Below, in pieces: positions 6,847-13,741 of a stretch of 17,638 nucleotides of DNA. Numbering within the stretch: position 1 is the first letter of the stretch; each line of letters opens with the position of its first letter. A program made the position numbers and the translations under genes. The DNA comes from SXOA01 sp964444865. GTDB taxonomy: Bacteria; Planctomycetota; Planctomycetia; Pirellulales; Pirellulaceae. The notes below the pieces were generated by a model. The model ran no database searches and was not told the origin of the DNA. It saw nothing but the letters and a program-made list of their open reading frames with translations. The stretch lies in contig CAYUJE010000124.1 in assembly GCA_964444865.1 (NCBI GenBank), positions 1 through 17,638 on the forward strand, given 5' to 3'.

Positions 6847-7605
6847 ATGAACCTCACCGATCTCAAGTGGTCTGACGTGGAGGCCCTTCCGCGGACCACT
6901 CCCATCGTCATTCCGATTGCCGCCCTGGAGCAGCATGGCCGGCATATGCCGCTGTTTACGGACAGCATGCTCTGCGGCGAAATCATCCGCCGCGTCAGGG
7001 AGAAACTCGGCGACCGTGTGCTGTTTACGCCGCTGATGTGGCTGGGAAACTCTGAGCATCATCTCGCCTTTCCGGGGACGATGTCCGCCTCACCGCGGGT
7101 CTATCTCGATTTGCTGCGGGATATGGTGGAAAACTTTTTGTTCCACAATTTCACGCGGATTGTGCTGGTGAACGGCCACGGCGGCAACATTGTCCCTTCC
7201 CAGCAAGCCGTGTTTGAGTTGCGGCAAAAGTACCGGCATCGGAGCGACCTCTGTCTGATCGCGACCACTTACTGGACTCTGGGCGGTAAGCCTTACGAGC
7301 AGGACAAATCCATCCAGCAGCGGCAAATGGGTCACGCCTGCGAATGGGAAACTTCGATGATGCTCCGCATTAATCCGCACCTGGTTGGCGATCTCAGCAA
7401 ATTGCCAATGATCGAGTTCGGCGGCGCGTTCGAGCCGGCCCATCGCGCCTGGATCACCAAGGACCGGACGGAACCGGGCCACATCGGCGACCCGCGAAAC
7501 GCCACCGCCGAAAAGGGTGAAGTTATCTTTCGCACCCTCTCCACCGATGTCATCAACCTGCTGGAAAAAGTCCTGGCTTGGGACGGGAAGTCCTGGCACG
7601 GCTAA
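6847..7605 (+). CDS. Creatininase-family amidohydrolase
   Basis: A 252-residue protein of the creatininase (creatinine amidohydrolase) family, metal-dependent hydrolases of C-N bonds in cyclic or peptide amides. The metal-site pattern is visible: E28, H30 and D39 in LEQHGRHMPLFTD, H111 in VNGHGGN, and the GHACEWETS block with H163, E166 and E168. The SEHHLAFPGTMS segment at 69-80 is also typical. The common HAGE form reads HACE here, putting a cysteine beside the metal ligand region. The ATG at 6847 has no Shine-Dalgarno site, but no other start gives the expected N-terminus. The family includes creatininase, MftE and riboflavin-pathway enzymes, so the true substrate is unknown; no creatine or mycofactocin genes are nearby. 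A REP-like element and an MFS transporter follow. Confidence 0.9.
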   Translation: MNLTDLKWSDVEALPRTTPIVIPIAALEQHGRHMPLFTDSMLCGEIIRRVREKLGDRVLFTPLMWLGNSEHHLAFPGTMSASPRVYLDLLRDMVENFLFHNFTRIVLVNGHGGNIVPSQQAVFELRQKYRHRSDLCLIATTYWTLGGKPYEQDKSIQQRQMGHACEWETSMMLRINPHLVGDLSKLPMIEFGGAFEPAHRAWITKDRTEPGHIGDPRNATAEKGEVIFRTLSTDVINLLEKVLAWDGKSWHG

Positions 7606-7606
7606 C

Positions 7607-7693
7607 GTAGCGACATGCGGCCCGCATGTCCGCTTCTGTCTGTTTAGACGATGCATGCTCAAAGAAGCCAGCACGCGGGCCGCGTGCGGCTAC
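7607..7693. repeat. REP/BIME-like element: two inverted GTAG-headed hairpins
   Basis: GTAG (7607-7610) is followed by a perfect hairpin GACATGCGG-c-CCGCATGTC (7612-7630). About 40 bases on, GCACGCGG-g-CCGCGTGC (7671-7687) is followed by CTAC (7690-7693), so the right half is GTAG plus a hairpin on the other strand. The two halves are alike but not identical, and the differences within the arms are compensated so pairing is kept. This is the layout of a bacterial interspersed mosaic element built from REP units recognised by RAYT transposases. It fills the gap between the creatininase-family stop (7605) and the MFS transporter start (7702). Any RAYT gene would have to be elsewhere. Confidence 0.7.
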
Positions 7694-7698
7694 GAGGA
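7694..7698 (+). promoter_or_regulatory. Shine-Dalgarno site of MFS transporter
   Basis: GAGGA begins directly after the CTAC end of the REP-like element and lies 3 bases before the ATG at 7702. It favours this start over the in-frame ATG at 7651, which lies inside the repeat element. Confidence 0.55.
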
Positions 7699-7701
7699 AT
7701 T

Positions 7702-9057
7702 ATGGAACCAAACGCTCGTCCCCCCGCATGGAAGTGGACCATCTGCGGCCTTCTTTTTCTAGCCACCATGATGATGTACATGGACCGGCAAACGCTGGCC
7801 GAGTCCATCAGTCGCATCATGGCCGAACTTCATCTGGACGAGACTCACTACGGCCAGATGGAGAAAGGATTCGGCCTTTCCTTCGCACTCGGGGCCATTG
7901 TTTTGGGAATCATAGCCGACCGCGTCAGCATTCGCTGGCTCTATCCGGCCGTTCTAGTTGGGTGGTCCTCCGCGGGAATTGCCACCGCCTATGGTGATTC
8001 GATCGGCGAGAGCCTGGTCAGCATTTGCCCGTGGCTTCTCGATCCGGGGCAAGTTTCCCAGCCGGAATACACAACTTCACGGACGGCATTCCTCGGAATG
8101 TACACATGCCGCATCGTGCTCGGCTTCTTTGAGGCGGGGCATTGGCCCTGTGCCTTGATCACAACCCAGCGGATTCTCTCGGCGAAGGATCGGACCTTTG
8201 GCAATGGCCTTCTGCAAAGCGGTGCATCGGTCGGCGCGGTGCTGACCCCCATCGTGATTTACTTCGTCGTGACGGCACAAGTGGGAAGCTGGCGATTTGC
8301 CTTTCAGTCGATCGGATTCATTGGAATGCTCTGGGTGATCCCGTGGCTCTTGCTTATTCGCGACAAAGACCTGGAGAGGCCGCCGAAAGAGCGCCCATTG
8401 ACCGGGACCGATGCCAACACGCCGACAGCCGCCGGCGAAAGCTCCGCCGCAACGATGGCCACGATACGCCGCTTCCTCGTGCTCCTGGCGATTGTCATCC
8501 CCATTAATCTGACCTGGCAGTTTTTTCGCGCCTGGATGCCGCTCATTCTGGAACGCCGAGATTATGAAAAGGACTTTATCCCCTGGTTTCGTGCGGCATT
8601 CTTTCTCGTGGCGGATATCGGGTGCATCGCGGCTGGCATGCTTTCCAAGCATTTGGCGGAGAAGCGGGGCTGGTCTCCACATGCCGCTCGCAGCTTAGCC
8701 TTCGTAGTTTGCGCCCTGCTGACGACGCTCAGCATGTTGGCAGGATCGCTGCCGCATGGGTGGTTGCTACTGGCAAGTTTTCTCATTATCGGCTTTGGTT
8801 CGCTCGGGTTGTTCCCTCCTTATTACTCGCTGACCCAAGAGATTTCGAAACGGCATCAAGGGCTGGTGACGGGTACACTAGGCTGCATCACTTGGGTGGC
8901 GTCTTCCTACATGCAAGAGTGGGTGGGAAATACTGTCAAAGCAACCGGCAGCTATGGGAGCGCCCTCTTCTTCGCCGGTATGGTTCCGCTGGTTGGCTGC
9001 GTAGCGCTCCTCTTTTGGGGCCGCTCGCCGCAAGATGAAAAGGCTTCTCATGGCTGA
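7702..9057 (+). CDS. MFS transporter, anion:cation symporter type
   Basis: A 451-residue major facilitator with about 12 hydrophobic segments. The N-terminal MYMDRQTLAESI segment (residues 25-36), the GIIADRVSIRW loop between helices 2 and 3, and RIVLGFFEAGHWP in helix 4 are typical of the anion:cation symporter family (ExuT-like, sugar-acid or organic-anion uptake). An unusual insert of about 30 residues lies in the periplasmic loop before helix 4 (DSIGESLV to EYTTSRTA). The central cytoplasmic loop is rich in P, E and A. I moved the start to 7702 because the upstream residues are encoded by the REP-like element. It overlaps the glycerol-3-phosphate dehydrogenase by 8 bases (ATGGCTGA), so the two are translationally coupled. 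The substrate is unknown; an organic anion, or a glycerol- or sugar-derived acid, is inferred from family and neighbour only. Confidence 0.88.
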   Translation: MEPNARPPAWKWTICGLLFLATMMMYMDRQTLAESISRIMAELHLDETHYGQMEKGFGLSFALGAIVLGIIADRVSIRWLYPAVLVGWSSAGIATAYGDSIGESLVSICPWLLDPGQVSQPEYTTSRTAFLGMYTCRIVLGFFEAGHWPCALITTQRILSAKDRTFGNGLLQSGASVGAVLTPIVIYFVVTAQVGSWRFAFQSIGFIGMLWVIPWLLLIRDKDLERPPKERPLTGTDANTPTAAGESSAATMATIRRFLVLLAIVIPINLTWQFFRAWMPLILERRDYEKDFIPWFRAAFFLVADIGCIAAGMLSKHLAEKRGWSPHAARSLAFVVCALLTTLSMLAGSLPHGWLLLASFLIIGFGSLGLFPPYYSLTQEISKRHQGLVTGTLGCITWVASSYMQEWVGNTVKATGSYGSALFFAGMVPLVGCVALLFWGRSPQDEKASHG

Positions 9058-10615
9058 ACCGCCGTTCTCCCTCGACCGTCCCATCCTCATCCTCGGCGGC
9101 GGCATCAATGGGGCCGCGGCGGCGAGGGAATTGACGCTCAATGGCCAAAGCGTACTGCTGGTGGATCAGGCGGATTTGGCGTTTGGAGCGACGGCGTATT
9201 CCTCAAGACTCATTCACGGCGGACTCCGGTATCTGGAATACGGCGAGTTCAGCCTGGTGAAGGAATCGCTGGCGGAGCGAACTCGCCTGCTGCAACTCGC
9301 GCCGGACTTTGTAAGACCATTGCGACTATTTATTCCAGTGAAGAATCAGCTTGGCGGGCTGTGGCAATCGGCGACGAAGTTTTTGGGAATGGGGGGAGGT
9401 GGCAAGCCCGAGCCTCGCGGCCTGGCGCTCGTCCGGACGGGGCTCTGGATGTACGACATGTATGCCCAGGACAAAACTCTGCCGCTACGGAGCATCCACA
9501 GCCTGGGAGAGCCGGGAGTGCCGCCTGTTTCACCGTCTGCGGGGGCATGGCTGGCGGCGTATTCCGATGCTCAAATCGCGTTCCCCGAGCGGTTCGTCGT
9601 TGCCCTGCTTCGCGATGCACAGAAAGCCGCCGAAGAGAACGGCTGTACTTTGCAGGTGCTGACGTATCACCGGGCGAGGCTCGAGAATGACATCGTCCAC
9701 ATCACCAAAGCGGGCGATGAGACTGACGCCGAGCCGGTTCTCTCGTTTCAGCCTTCCGCCATCATCAACGCCACCGGGGCCTGGGTGGATGAGACGCTGC
9801 AAAAGTTGCCGCTCCCTTCCCGCCGCCTCATGGGGGGGACCAAAGGGAGCCACTTTTTCACCCGGCACCCACAACTCAAGGAGATGCTGGGGGGCACCGG
9901 CATCTATACCGAAGCTGCCGATGGCCGGCCGGTTTTCCTGCTGCCGCTGGCGGAAGGGACGCTTGTCGGTACGACCGATTTGCCATTCAGCGGCGATCCG
10001 GCAACGGCGGTGGCCACGGACGAAGAACTAGATTACCTCGTCAACGTGGTCACCGGCATCTTTCCCGCCGCCAGTCTCACTCGTGGCGAAATCGCCTGGC
10101 ACTACAGCGGGGTCCGCCCGCTGCCGCATGTTGATGCCAAGACCACGGCCGCCATCACGCGGCGGCATCAGCTTGTTTGGAATGAGTCGTCCCCCATTCC
10201 GCTCCTCTCCCTCGTCGGCGGCAAACTGACCACCTGCCGCTCACTGGCGGAGGAAACGGCCACAGCCGTCATGGTGCGGCTGGGTGAAAGTGCCCGCGAT
10301 GTTCGCAATTCGCGGGCGAGAGTGATTCCCGGCGGCGTGTTGGAGAAGGAGAGACAGAGGGACGGAGAGTCGGGGAGATGGGAGGAGGTGATACGCCGCA
10401 TCATTCGTGAGGAATGGGTCACGACGCTCGGGGATCTTGTGGAGCGCCGCTTGATGCTGCTCTATGATCCGCAGCTTGATCGGCTGATGCTTGAGGGTTT
10501 GGCCGGAATGCTTCACGAGGAAGGAAAGTTAGCCGAGAACGATAGGGATCAGGCCGTCGACAAGTGCGTGAGTCGATTGAAATCGCATTTTGGGCACAGC
10601 ACCATACGACGCTAA
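9050..10615 (+). CDS. glpD: FAD-dependent glycerol-3-phosphate dehydrogenase
   Basis: A 521-residue flavoprotein, the length of aerobic GlpD, predicted to oxidise sn-glycerol-3-phosphate to dihydroxyacetone phosphate and pass electrons to quinone at the inner membrane. Visible are the FAD dinucleotide motif GGGING (16-21) with D38 ending the second strand and the family signature SSRLIHGGLRYLEYGE (50-65). Also seen are GTKGSHFF, PLAEGTLVGTTDLPF, WHYSGVRPL and LVGGKLTTCRSLAEE near the end of the FAD domain. A C-terminal DAO_C-like helical domain follows (about 445-515). ATG 9050 was preferred over 9035 because AAAAGG lies 7 bases before it. The link between the FAD and C-terminal domains is encoded by a purine-rich tract (10342-10388). 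It overlaps the MFS transporter gene and is probably in one operon with it. The symbol is by family; glycerol kinase and glycerol facilitator are not in the window. Confidence 0.92.
   Translation: MAEPPFSLDRPILILGGGINGAAAARELTLNGQSVLLVDQADLAFGATAYSSRLIHGGLRYLEYGEFSLVKESLAERTRLLQLAPDFVRPLRLFIPVKNQLGGLWQSATKFLGMGGGGKPEPRGLALVRTGLWMYDMYAQDKTLPLRSIHSLGEPGVPPVSPSAGAWLAAYSDAQIAFPERFVVALLRDAQKAAEENGCTLQVLTYHRARLENDIVHITKAGDETDAEPVLSFQPSAIINATGAWVDETLQKLPLPSRRLMGGTKGSHFFTRHPQLKEMLGGTGIYTEAADGRPVFLLPLAEGTLVGTTDLPFSGDPATAVATDEELDYLVNVVTGIFPAASLTRGEIAWHYSGVRPLPHVDAKTTAAITRRHQLVWNESSPIPLLSLVGGKLTTCRSLAEETATAVMVRLGESARDVRNSRARVIPGGVLEKERQRDGESGRWEEVIRRIIREEWVTTLGDLVERRLMLLYDPQLDRLMLEGLAGMLHEEGKLAENDRDQAVDKCVSRLKSHFGHSTIRR
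10342..10388 (+). repeat. Purine-rich low-complexity tract inside glpD
   Basis: Nearly all of these 47 bases are A or G on the coding strand, in GGAG/GAGA-like units. They encode EKERQRDGESGRWEEV in frame, at the junction of the FAD and C-terminal domains of GlpD, where family members tolerate length change. It may be an expanded simple repeat or a captured intergenic-type repeat. Confidence 0.5.
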
Positions 10616-10703
10616 ATGTTTCGATAACGAAGGCGTTTCAGTCCTCAACGGCCACTCTCTTTTCTGCCTTGCACTTCCCTTAACATCTCCGTCAACTCGC
10701 TGG

Positions 10704-11132
10704 CTATGGCATTCTTGAGAAAATGCCAATCTGTCCTGACTCGTAATCTTTCTTGAAATACCACCGCAAATCGGAAAACCGCATGTCCCCTTGAAGGGCC
10801 TTTGCTGCCTCGCCAATTACAAAAAAGAAATCACTTTCCAAAGATGCTGAGCTACAAAACATCCCAGTGATTCTTTTCCTCTGCAGAAAGCATAGCAACC
10901 ATGGGCCAGGAAACTGGAGTAACAACTGTACGCTGCTTCGAGGACATTTCACGTCAAATGTCCATCCGTAAAACTCGTGGGACGCGACATCGGAAGTATG
11001 CATTGCCTGGAGGCTAAGAATATTGCGAAGAGAGGCCGCGATGTTTCTTCCAGGTGGCTTTTCAAGCGACTGGTCACTGCCAAGCACCTCGTCGTTTGGA
11101 AAGTCTGCCTCAAATGTCACAAATGTTCGCAT
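10704..11132 (-). CDS. Unrecognised 142-aa protein, lower G+C than neighbours
   Basis: I do not recognise this gene. It encodes 142 residues with an even mix of hydrophobic and charged residues, including EFYGWTFDVKC (53-63), a VQLLLQFPGPWLLCFL stretch (68-83) and SDLRWYFKKDYESG near the C-terminus. The amphipathic pattern and aromatic-rich end look like a small soluble alpha/beta protein, not a membrane protein. Local G+C is about 38-48% in the 60-base lines I counted, visibly lower than the genes on both sides. This suggests recent acquisition or a non-essential gene. It follows the methyltransferase on the same strand, 64 bases after its stop. I see no Shine-Dalgarno site at the chosen ATG. 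It could be a chance frame, but the composition is protein-like. Confidence 0.6.
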   Translation of the reverse strand: MRTFVTFEADFPNDEVLGSDQSLEKPPGRNIAASLRNILSLQAMHTSDVASHEFYGWTFDVKCPRSSVQLLLQFPGPWLLCFLQRKRITGMFCSSASLESDFFFVIGEAAKALQGDMRFSDLRWYFKKDYESGQIGIFSRMP

Positions 11133-11196
11133 GACCAGTCCTACCTGACGACGTACCGGGACAAACAGTCCTCGTCATATAATACCAACACCTATC

Positions 11197-12036
11197 TCAT
11201 TTCTGTGCCGCCACAATCGTGTAATTCTTCCCCGGACGCGGCTCGACGTGCACGAACCATTTGGGGAGCCGTTCCACATACCAGCCGGGCGTTTTGGTAA
11301 CGAAGAGGGCTGTGCCGCCTGCGATGAGTGAGCGGGCCGACGTGCGGGCGAAATGTTCGGCGATGCGAAAGTTGGAGAAATAGGGGGCGTTGGCCAGAAC
11401 AAGGTCGAAGGATGCATCGGTCAAACTGGAGCCGTCGCAGTCGAGGGTAGCTTGCAAATTGGTGACGCCATTCTTTGCCGCGGCCCATCCGGTGGCTTCG
11501 ATGGCCCGTGGATTAGAATCAATCGCAGTGACGGAAACGTTTTCCGCCCGCAACGCAGCCGCAACTGCCACCGCTCCACTGCCGCAGCCCAGGTCGAGAA
11601 TTTTCATCCCCGGCTCGATTTGCATCTCATTCAGGAGCGCCCGCGCCCCACCATCCAGCCGGCGGTGACTGAAGACACCAGGACGAGTGCGAAGTGCAAT
11701 CAGTCGCTCTCCGTCGCGGAAGGGAAATTCGCAGGCAAAGTTCTTCACCTTACGAAGGGGCTCCGTTTTCGTTGCCAGGTACAGAACGCCAGTTTTGCCG
11801 GGGCGGCGGGTGACTTTGGCGAATAGCTTACGAAGCTCATCGTGCAGGAAGGAGTCTTCGGGATTGTCCGTGGTAACGGCCATTCGCCCGCTAANNNNNN
11901 NNNNNNNNNNNNNNNNNNNNNNNNNNNNNNNNNNNNNNNNNNNNNNNNNNNNNNNNNNNNNNNNNNNNNNNNNNNNNNNNNNNNNNNNNNNNNNTTCTTC
12001 CTGCGGCCGGGGGGGAACAGTGAGAAACGGATTCAT
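11197..12036 (-). CDS. RsmC-like SAM-dependent methyltransferase, interrupted by assembly gap
   Basis: The part left of the gap (11197-11894) is the C-terminal half of a class I methyltransferase of the RsmC/RlmG type, which methylates guanine N2 in ribosomal RNA. Seen in order are RPGVFSHRRLDGGARALL before the core, the SAM motif ILDLGCGSGAVAVAA, the acidic VTAIDSNPRA, and LANAPYFSNF. The last sits at the position of the NPPY/NPPF catalytic motif, here NAPY. The start at 12036 (MNPFLTVPPRPQEE, then N) overlaps the stop of the von Willebrand protein as ATGA, so it is coupled to it. That both pieces are one gene is inferred, and the frame through 100 N is arbitrary. The visible 246 codons plus gap are shorter than a two-domain RsmC (about 340 or more), so the gap probably hides more than 100 bases. 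Confidence 0.72.
   Translation of the reverse strand: MNPFLTVPPRPQEEXXXXXXXXXXXXXXXXXXXXXXXXXXXXXXXXXXSGRMAVTTDNPEDSFLHDELRKLFAKVTRRPGKTGVLYLATKTEPLRKVKNFACEFPFRDGERLIALRTRPGVFSHRRLDGGARALLNEMQIEPGMKILDLGCGSGAVAVAAALRAENVSVTAIDSNPRAIEATGWAAAKNGVTNLQATLDCDGSSLTDASFDLVLANAPYFSNFRIAEHFARTSARSLIAGGTALFVTKTPGWYVERLPKWFVHVEPRPGKNYTIVAAQK
11895..11994. other. Assembly gap (100 N)
   Basis: A second run of exactly 100 N, inside the methyltransferase gene or between its N-terminal and C-terminal pieces. True length is unknown. Confidence 0.97.
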
Positions 12037-13088
12037 CGCCGGTCCGCCATATCAATATAGAGGTAGCTGCCGCCGGTGTACTCAGCGAGAGTCTGCAAGA
12101 AGCTGGGCTCGTCCCCACGCGGGCCGGAGCCAAACTGCAGACAGTGAATCGTCGTCCCCTTGGCCGCGGCGCGAATCCCCTTGAGTTGTCCTGCGTTCAG
12201 CATTGGATCGCCACCATCCGTCAGAAAAAAGATTGCATCCGGTTTGAGCTTGAGGGCGGCGTAAATGCCGACTTCGTGCTCGGTCGCTCCGAATGCGGGG
12301 AGATTCTTCACAAAGTCGATGAGTTGCTGTTTGTTGGCCGTGGTGGCCGGGAGCAATTCCCGCCCGGTGAGGTAGAGCGGCTTTTGATTGTAGGCGATGA
12401 CCTGGAACTTGTGCGTCTCTTCCAGGGTACCGATGGAGGCGGCCAGTTCCTTGGCGGCGGCCTCAATGACCCCTAAGCCGTCCCCACCCATGCTCTGCGA
12501 GCGGTCGATGAGAAACACGAAGGAACGACCCTCTGCGTCTTTCGAGCCAAATAAGGAAACGGTCGCTGTTGGTCCCGTCGGCCCAGTCTTACGGGGGCGG
12601 GCCGCATCTTCCGCCAGGATGGCCGCTTTGTCCGCTTCAGTCAGTCGCGAAATGGATCGCTTGTTGTCTCCCGTTGCCAAGGGCTTGACCACCACTGTCT
12701 CTCTGCCGGGCGCCAAAGTACCAGGCAATTCCGGCAGCCGAACAACCGACGTCGAAGGCGGCGGTTCAGATGCCGCTGGCAGTGGGTCGCCAAAAGTGGA
12801 GGCACTCAGCAACATTGAATTCTCAGCCGCCGAACTGGTTTCCGTGGGCATCTCTTCGGGCGTGAAATATTTGGTTTTCTTGTTGTCCGTCCGATTGGCC
12901 AGCACAATTGCCGCGGGACGCTCCGTTTCCTCCCCGGAGACCGGCAAATGAGATCCGCGCATAAGCAGGCTGCCCGCCAGCACGGCTGCCAAATGCAGCG
13001 TGAGCGATAAGAACCAAGCAGGAACTCGCCTTTTCAGGAGTTCTTCGCGGGGAGATGTTTCCGCCAAGGAAACAGCAGCCAAATACAT
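12033..13088 (-). CDS. Membrane-anchored von Willebrand factor A domain protein
   Basis: A 351-residue protein with one N-terminal transmembrane helix (about 23-43) preceded by basic residues (KRR). A low-complexity linker rich in P, S, T and E (about 45-185) follows, then a C-terminal vWA domain. The metal-dependent adhesion site is complete: DRSQS (195-199), T269 in FGATEHE and D291 in FLTDGGDP. The domain probably faces the periplasm and binds a protein partner through Mg2+. Start 13088 was chosen because GGAG lies 7 bases upstream; an in-frame ATG at 13316 would add 76 residues of non-family sequence. The stop overlaps the next gene as ATGA. Planctomycete vWA proteins of this layout are often near TolQ/ExbB-like genes, but none is visible here. 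Function is unknown beyond protein binding. Confidence 0.87.
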   Translation of the reverse strand: MYLAAVSLAETSPREELLKRRVPAWFLSLTLHLAAVLAGSLLMRGSHLPVSGEETERPAAIVLANRTDNKKTKYFTPEEMPTETSSAAENSMLLSASTFGDPLPAASEPPPSTSVVRLPELPGTLAPGRETVVVKPLATGDNKRSISRLTEADKAAILAEDAARPRKTGPTGPTATVSLFGSKDAEGRSFVFLIDRSQSMGGDGLGVIEAAAKELAASIGTLEETHKFQVIAYNQKPLYLTGRELLPATTANKQQLIDFVKNLPAFGATEHEVGIYAALKLKPDAIFFLTDGGDPMLNAGQLKGIRAAAKGTTIHCLQFGSGPRGDEPSFLQTLAEYTGGSYLYIDMADRR

Positions 13089-13393
13089 GAGTATTCTCCA
13101 ATTGCCATTATCCGCTCGGTATCTGTCAGGCACAAGCCACAAACGGATTGAGCGTAATTGGCGATTCACTCGTACGATGCACGGATGCTGGAGTGCCCTC
13201 TTTGTTCCGCGGAAAAGTCTCGCTAGTCGTCCCAAGTCAATAGCGCCCGCAAAAAATAGTCGAAAGAGGCTCATCTTTCTTTTTCTTTCGACTTGCCAAT
13301 TTTCGTCGCTGCGCATTAGGATGAAAGCGTTGCCTCATTCTGGCGGAAGCGTTCCAACTTCCCCTCGTCATTCCTCGCTCCCATTGATTCTTT
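13089..13393. other. Divergent intergenic region between vWA gene and two-CxxC gene
   Basis: This 305-base region separates the minus-strand vWA gene from the plus-strand 101-residue gene. It must carry both promoters, but I could not assign a strong -35/-10 pair to either. It holds a terminator-like hairpin reading on the minus strand (13252-13292). A minus-strand open frame extends from the vWA gene to 13316, but I judge it non-coding. Confidence 0.5.
13252..13292 (-). terminator. Terminator-like hairpin in the vWA leader
   Basis: GTCGAAAGA (13259-13267) and TCTTTCGAC (13284-13292) are perfect 9-bp complements around a 16-base loop. Read on the minus strand, the stem is followed by TATTTTTTG. 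No minus-strand gene ends here, so it would lie in the leader of the vWA transcript as an attenuator, or block antisense transcription. The stem is only moderately G+C-rich. Confidence 0.4.
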
Positions 13394-13699
13394 ATGATTC
13401 ATTACAGTTGCGACCGTTGTCGATGCAAACTTGCCGCCGATGATTTGCGGTATGTGGTGAAAATCGAAATTCAAGCCGCGATGGATCCCGCTTGTGAACA
13501 GGAACCCGATGAAGACCGAGACCATCTCGTGGAGATTGAGGATATCTTGAACAGCACAGAGGACGAGTGCGAGGACGAAATCGGCGAGGAAATTTATCAG
13601 CGCCGCCGCTTCGACCTCTGCCCGAAGTGTTATCGCAAGTTTGTCTCCAACCCGCTGGGGCGCGAGGTCAAGCCGGCTCTTGGATTCAGCAAGAACTAG
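13394..13699 (+). CDS. Small conserved two-CxxC (zinc-ribbon-like) protein
   Basis: A 101-residue protein starting MIHYSCDRC with CxxC pairs at C6/C9 and C76/C79, probably one zinc site made of two distant knuckles. The middle is strongly acidic (about residues 35-66), and the end reads NPLGREVKPALGFSKN. I recall similar short proteins, with the same N-terminal CDRC and the LCPxC...NPLGRE end, as conserved hypotheticals in planctomycetes; no function is known to me. The ATG at 13394 has no Shine-Dalgarno site. The nuclease-fold gene follows after 42 bases on the same strand and is probably co-transcribed. A regulatory or protein-binding role is possible. Confidence 0.82.
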   Translation: MIHYSCDRCRCKLAADDLRYVVKIEIQAAMDPACEQEPDEDRDHLVEIEDILNSTEDECEDEIGEEIYQRRRFDLCPKCYRKFVSNPLGREVKPALGFSKN

Positions 13700-13729
13700 C
13701 CGGCGGATTGCCGCCGCGTGGGGCGTTTT

Positions 13730-13735
13730 GAGGAA
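13730..13735 (+). promoter_or_regulatory. Shine-Dalgarno site of the nuclease-fold gene
   Basis: GAGGAA lies 6 bases before the ATG at 13742. It favours this start over an in-frame GTG at 13718. Confidence 0.65.
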
Positions 13736-13741
13736 TTTCTC

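Noticed and set aside
7090..7674. 194-codon minus-strand frame across the creatininase-family gene and the REP-like element
   Set aside because: It is antisense to a well-supported gene and starts inside a repeat.
8077..8682. 201-codon minus-strand frame antisense to the MFS transporter
   Set aside because: Shadow of a clear transporter gene.
13089..13316. A 76-residue N-terminal extension of the vWA protein
   Set aside because: The ATG at 13088 has a good Shine-Dalgarno site and gives a normal membrane anchor; the extension contains a terminator-like hairpin and looks non-coding.
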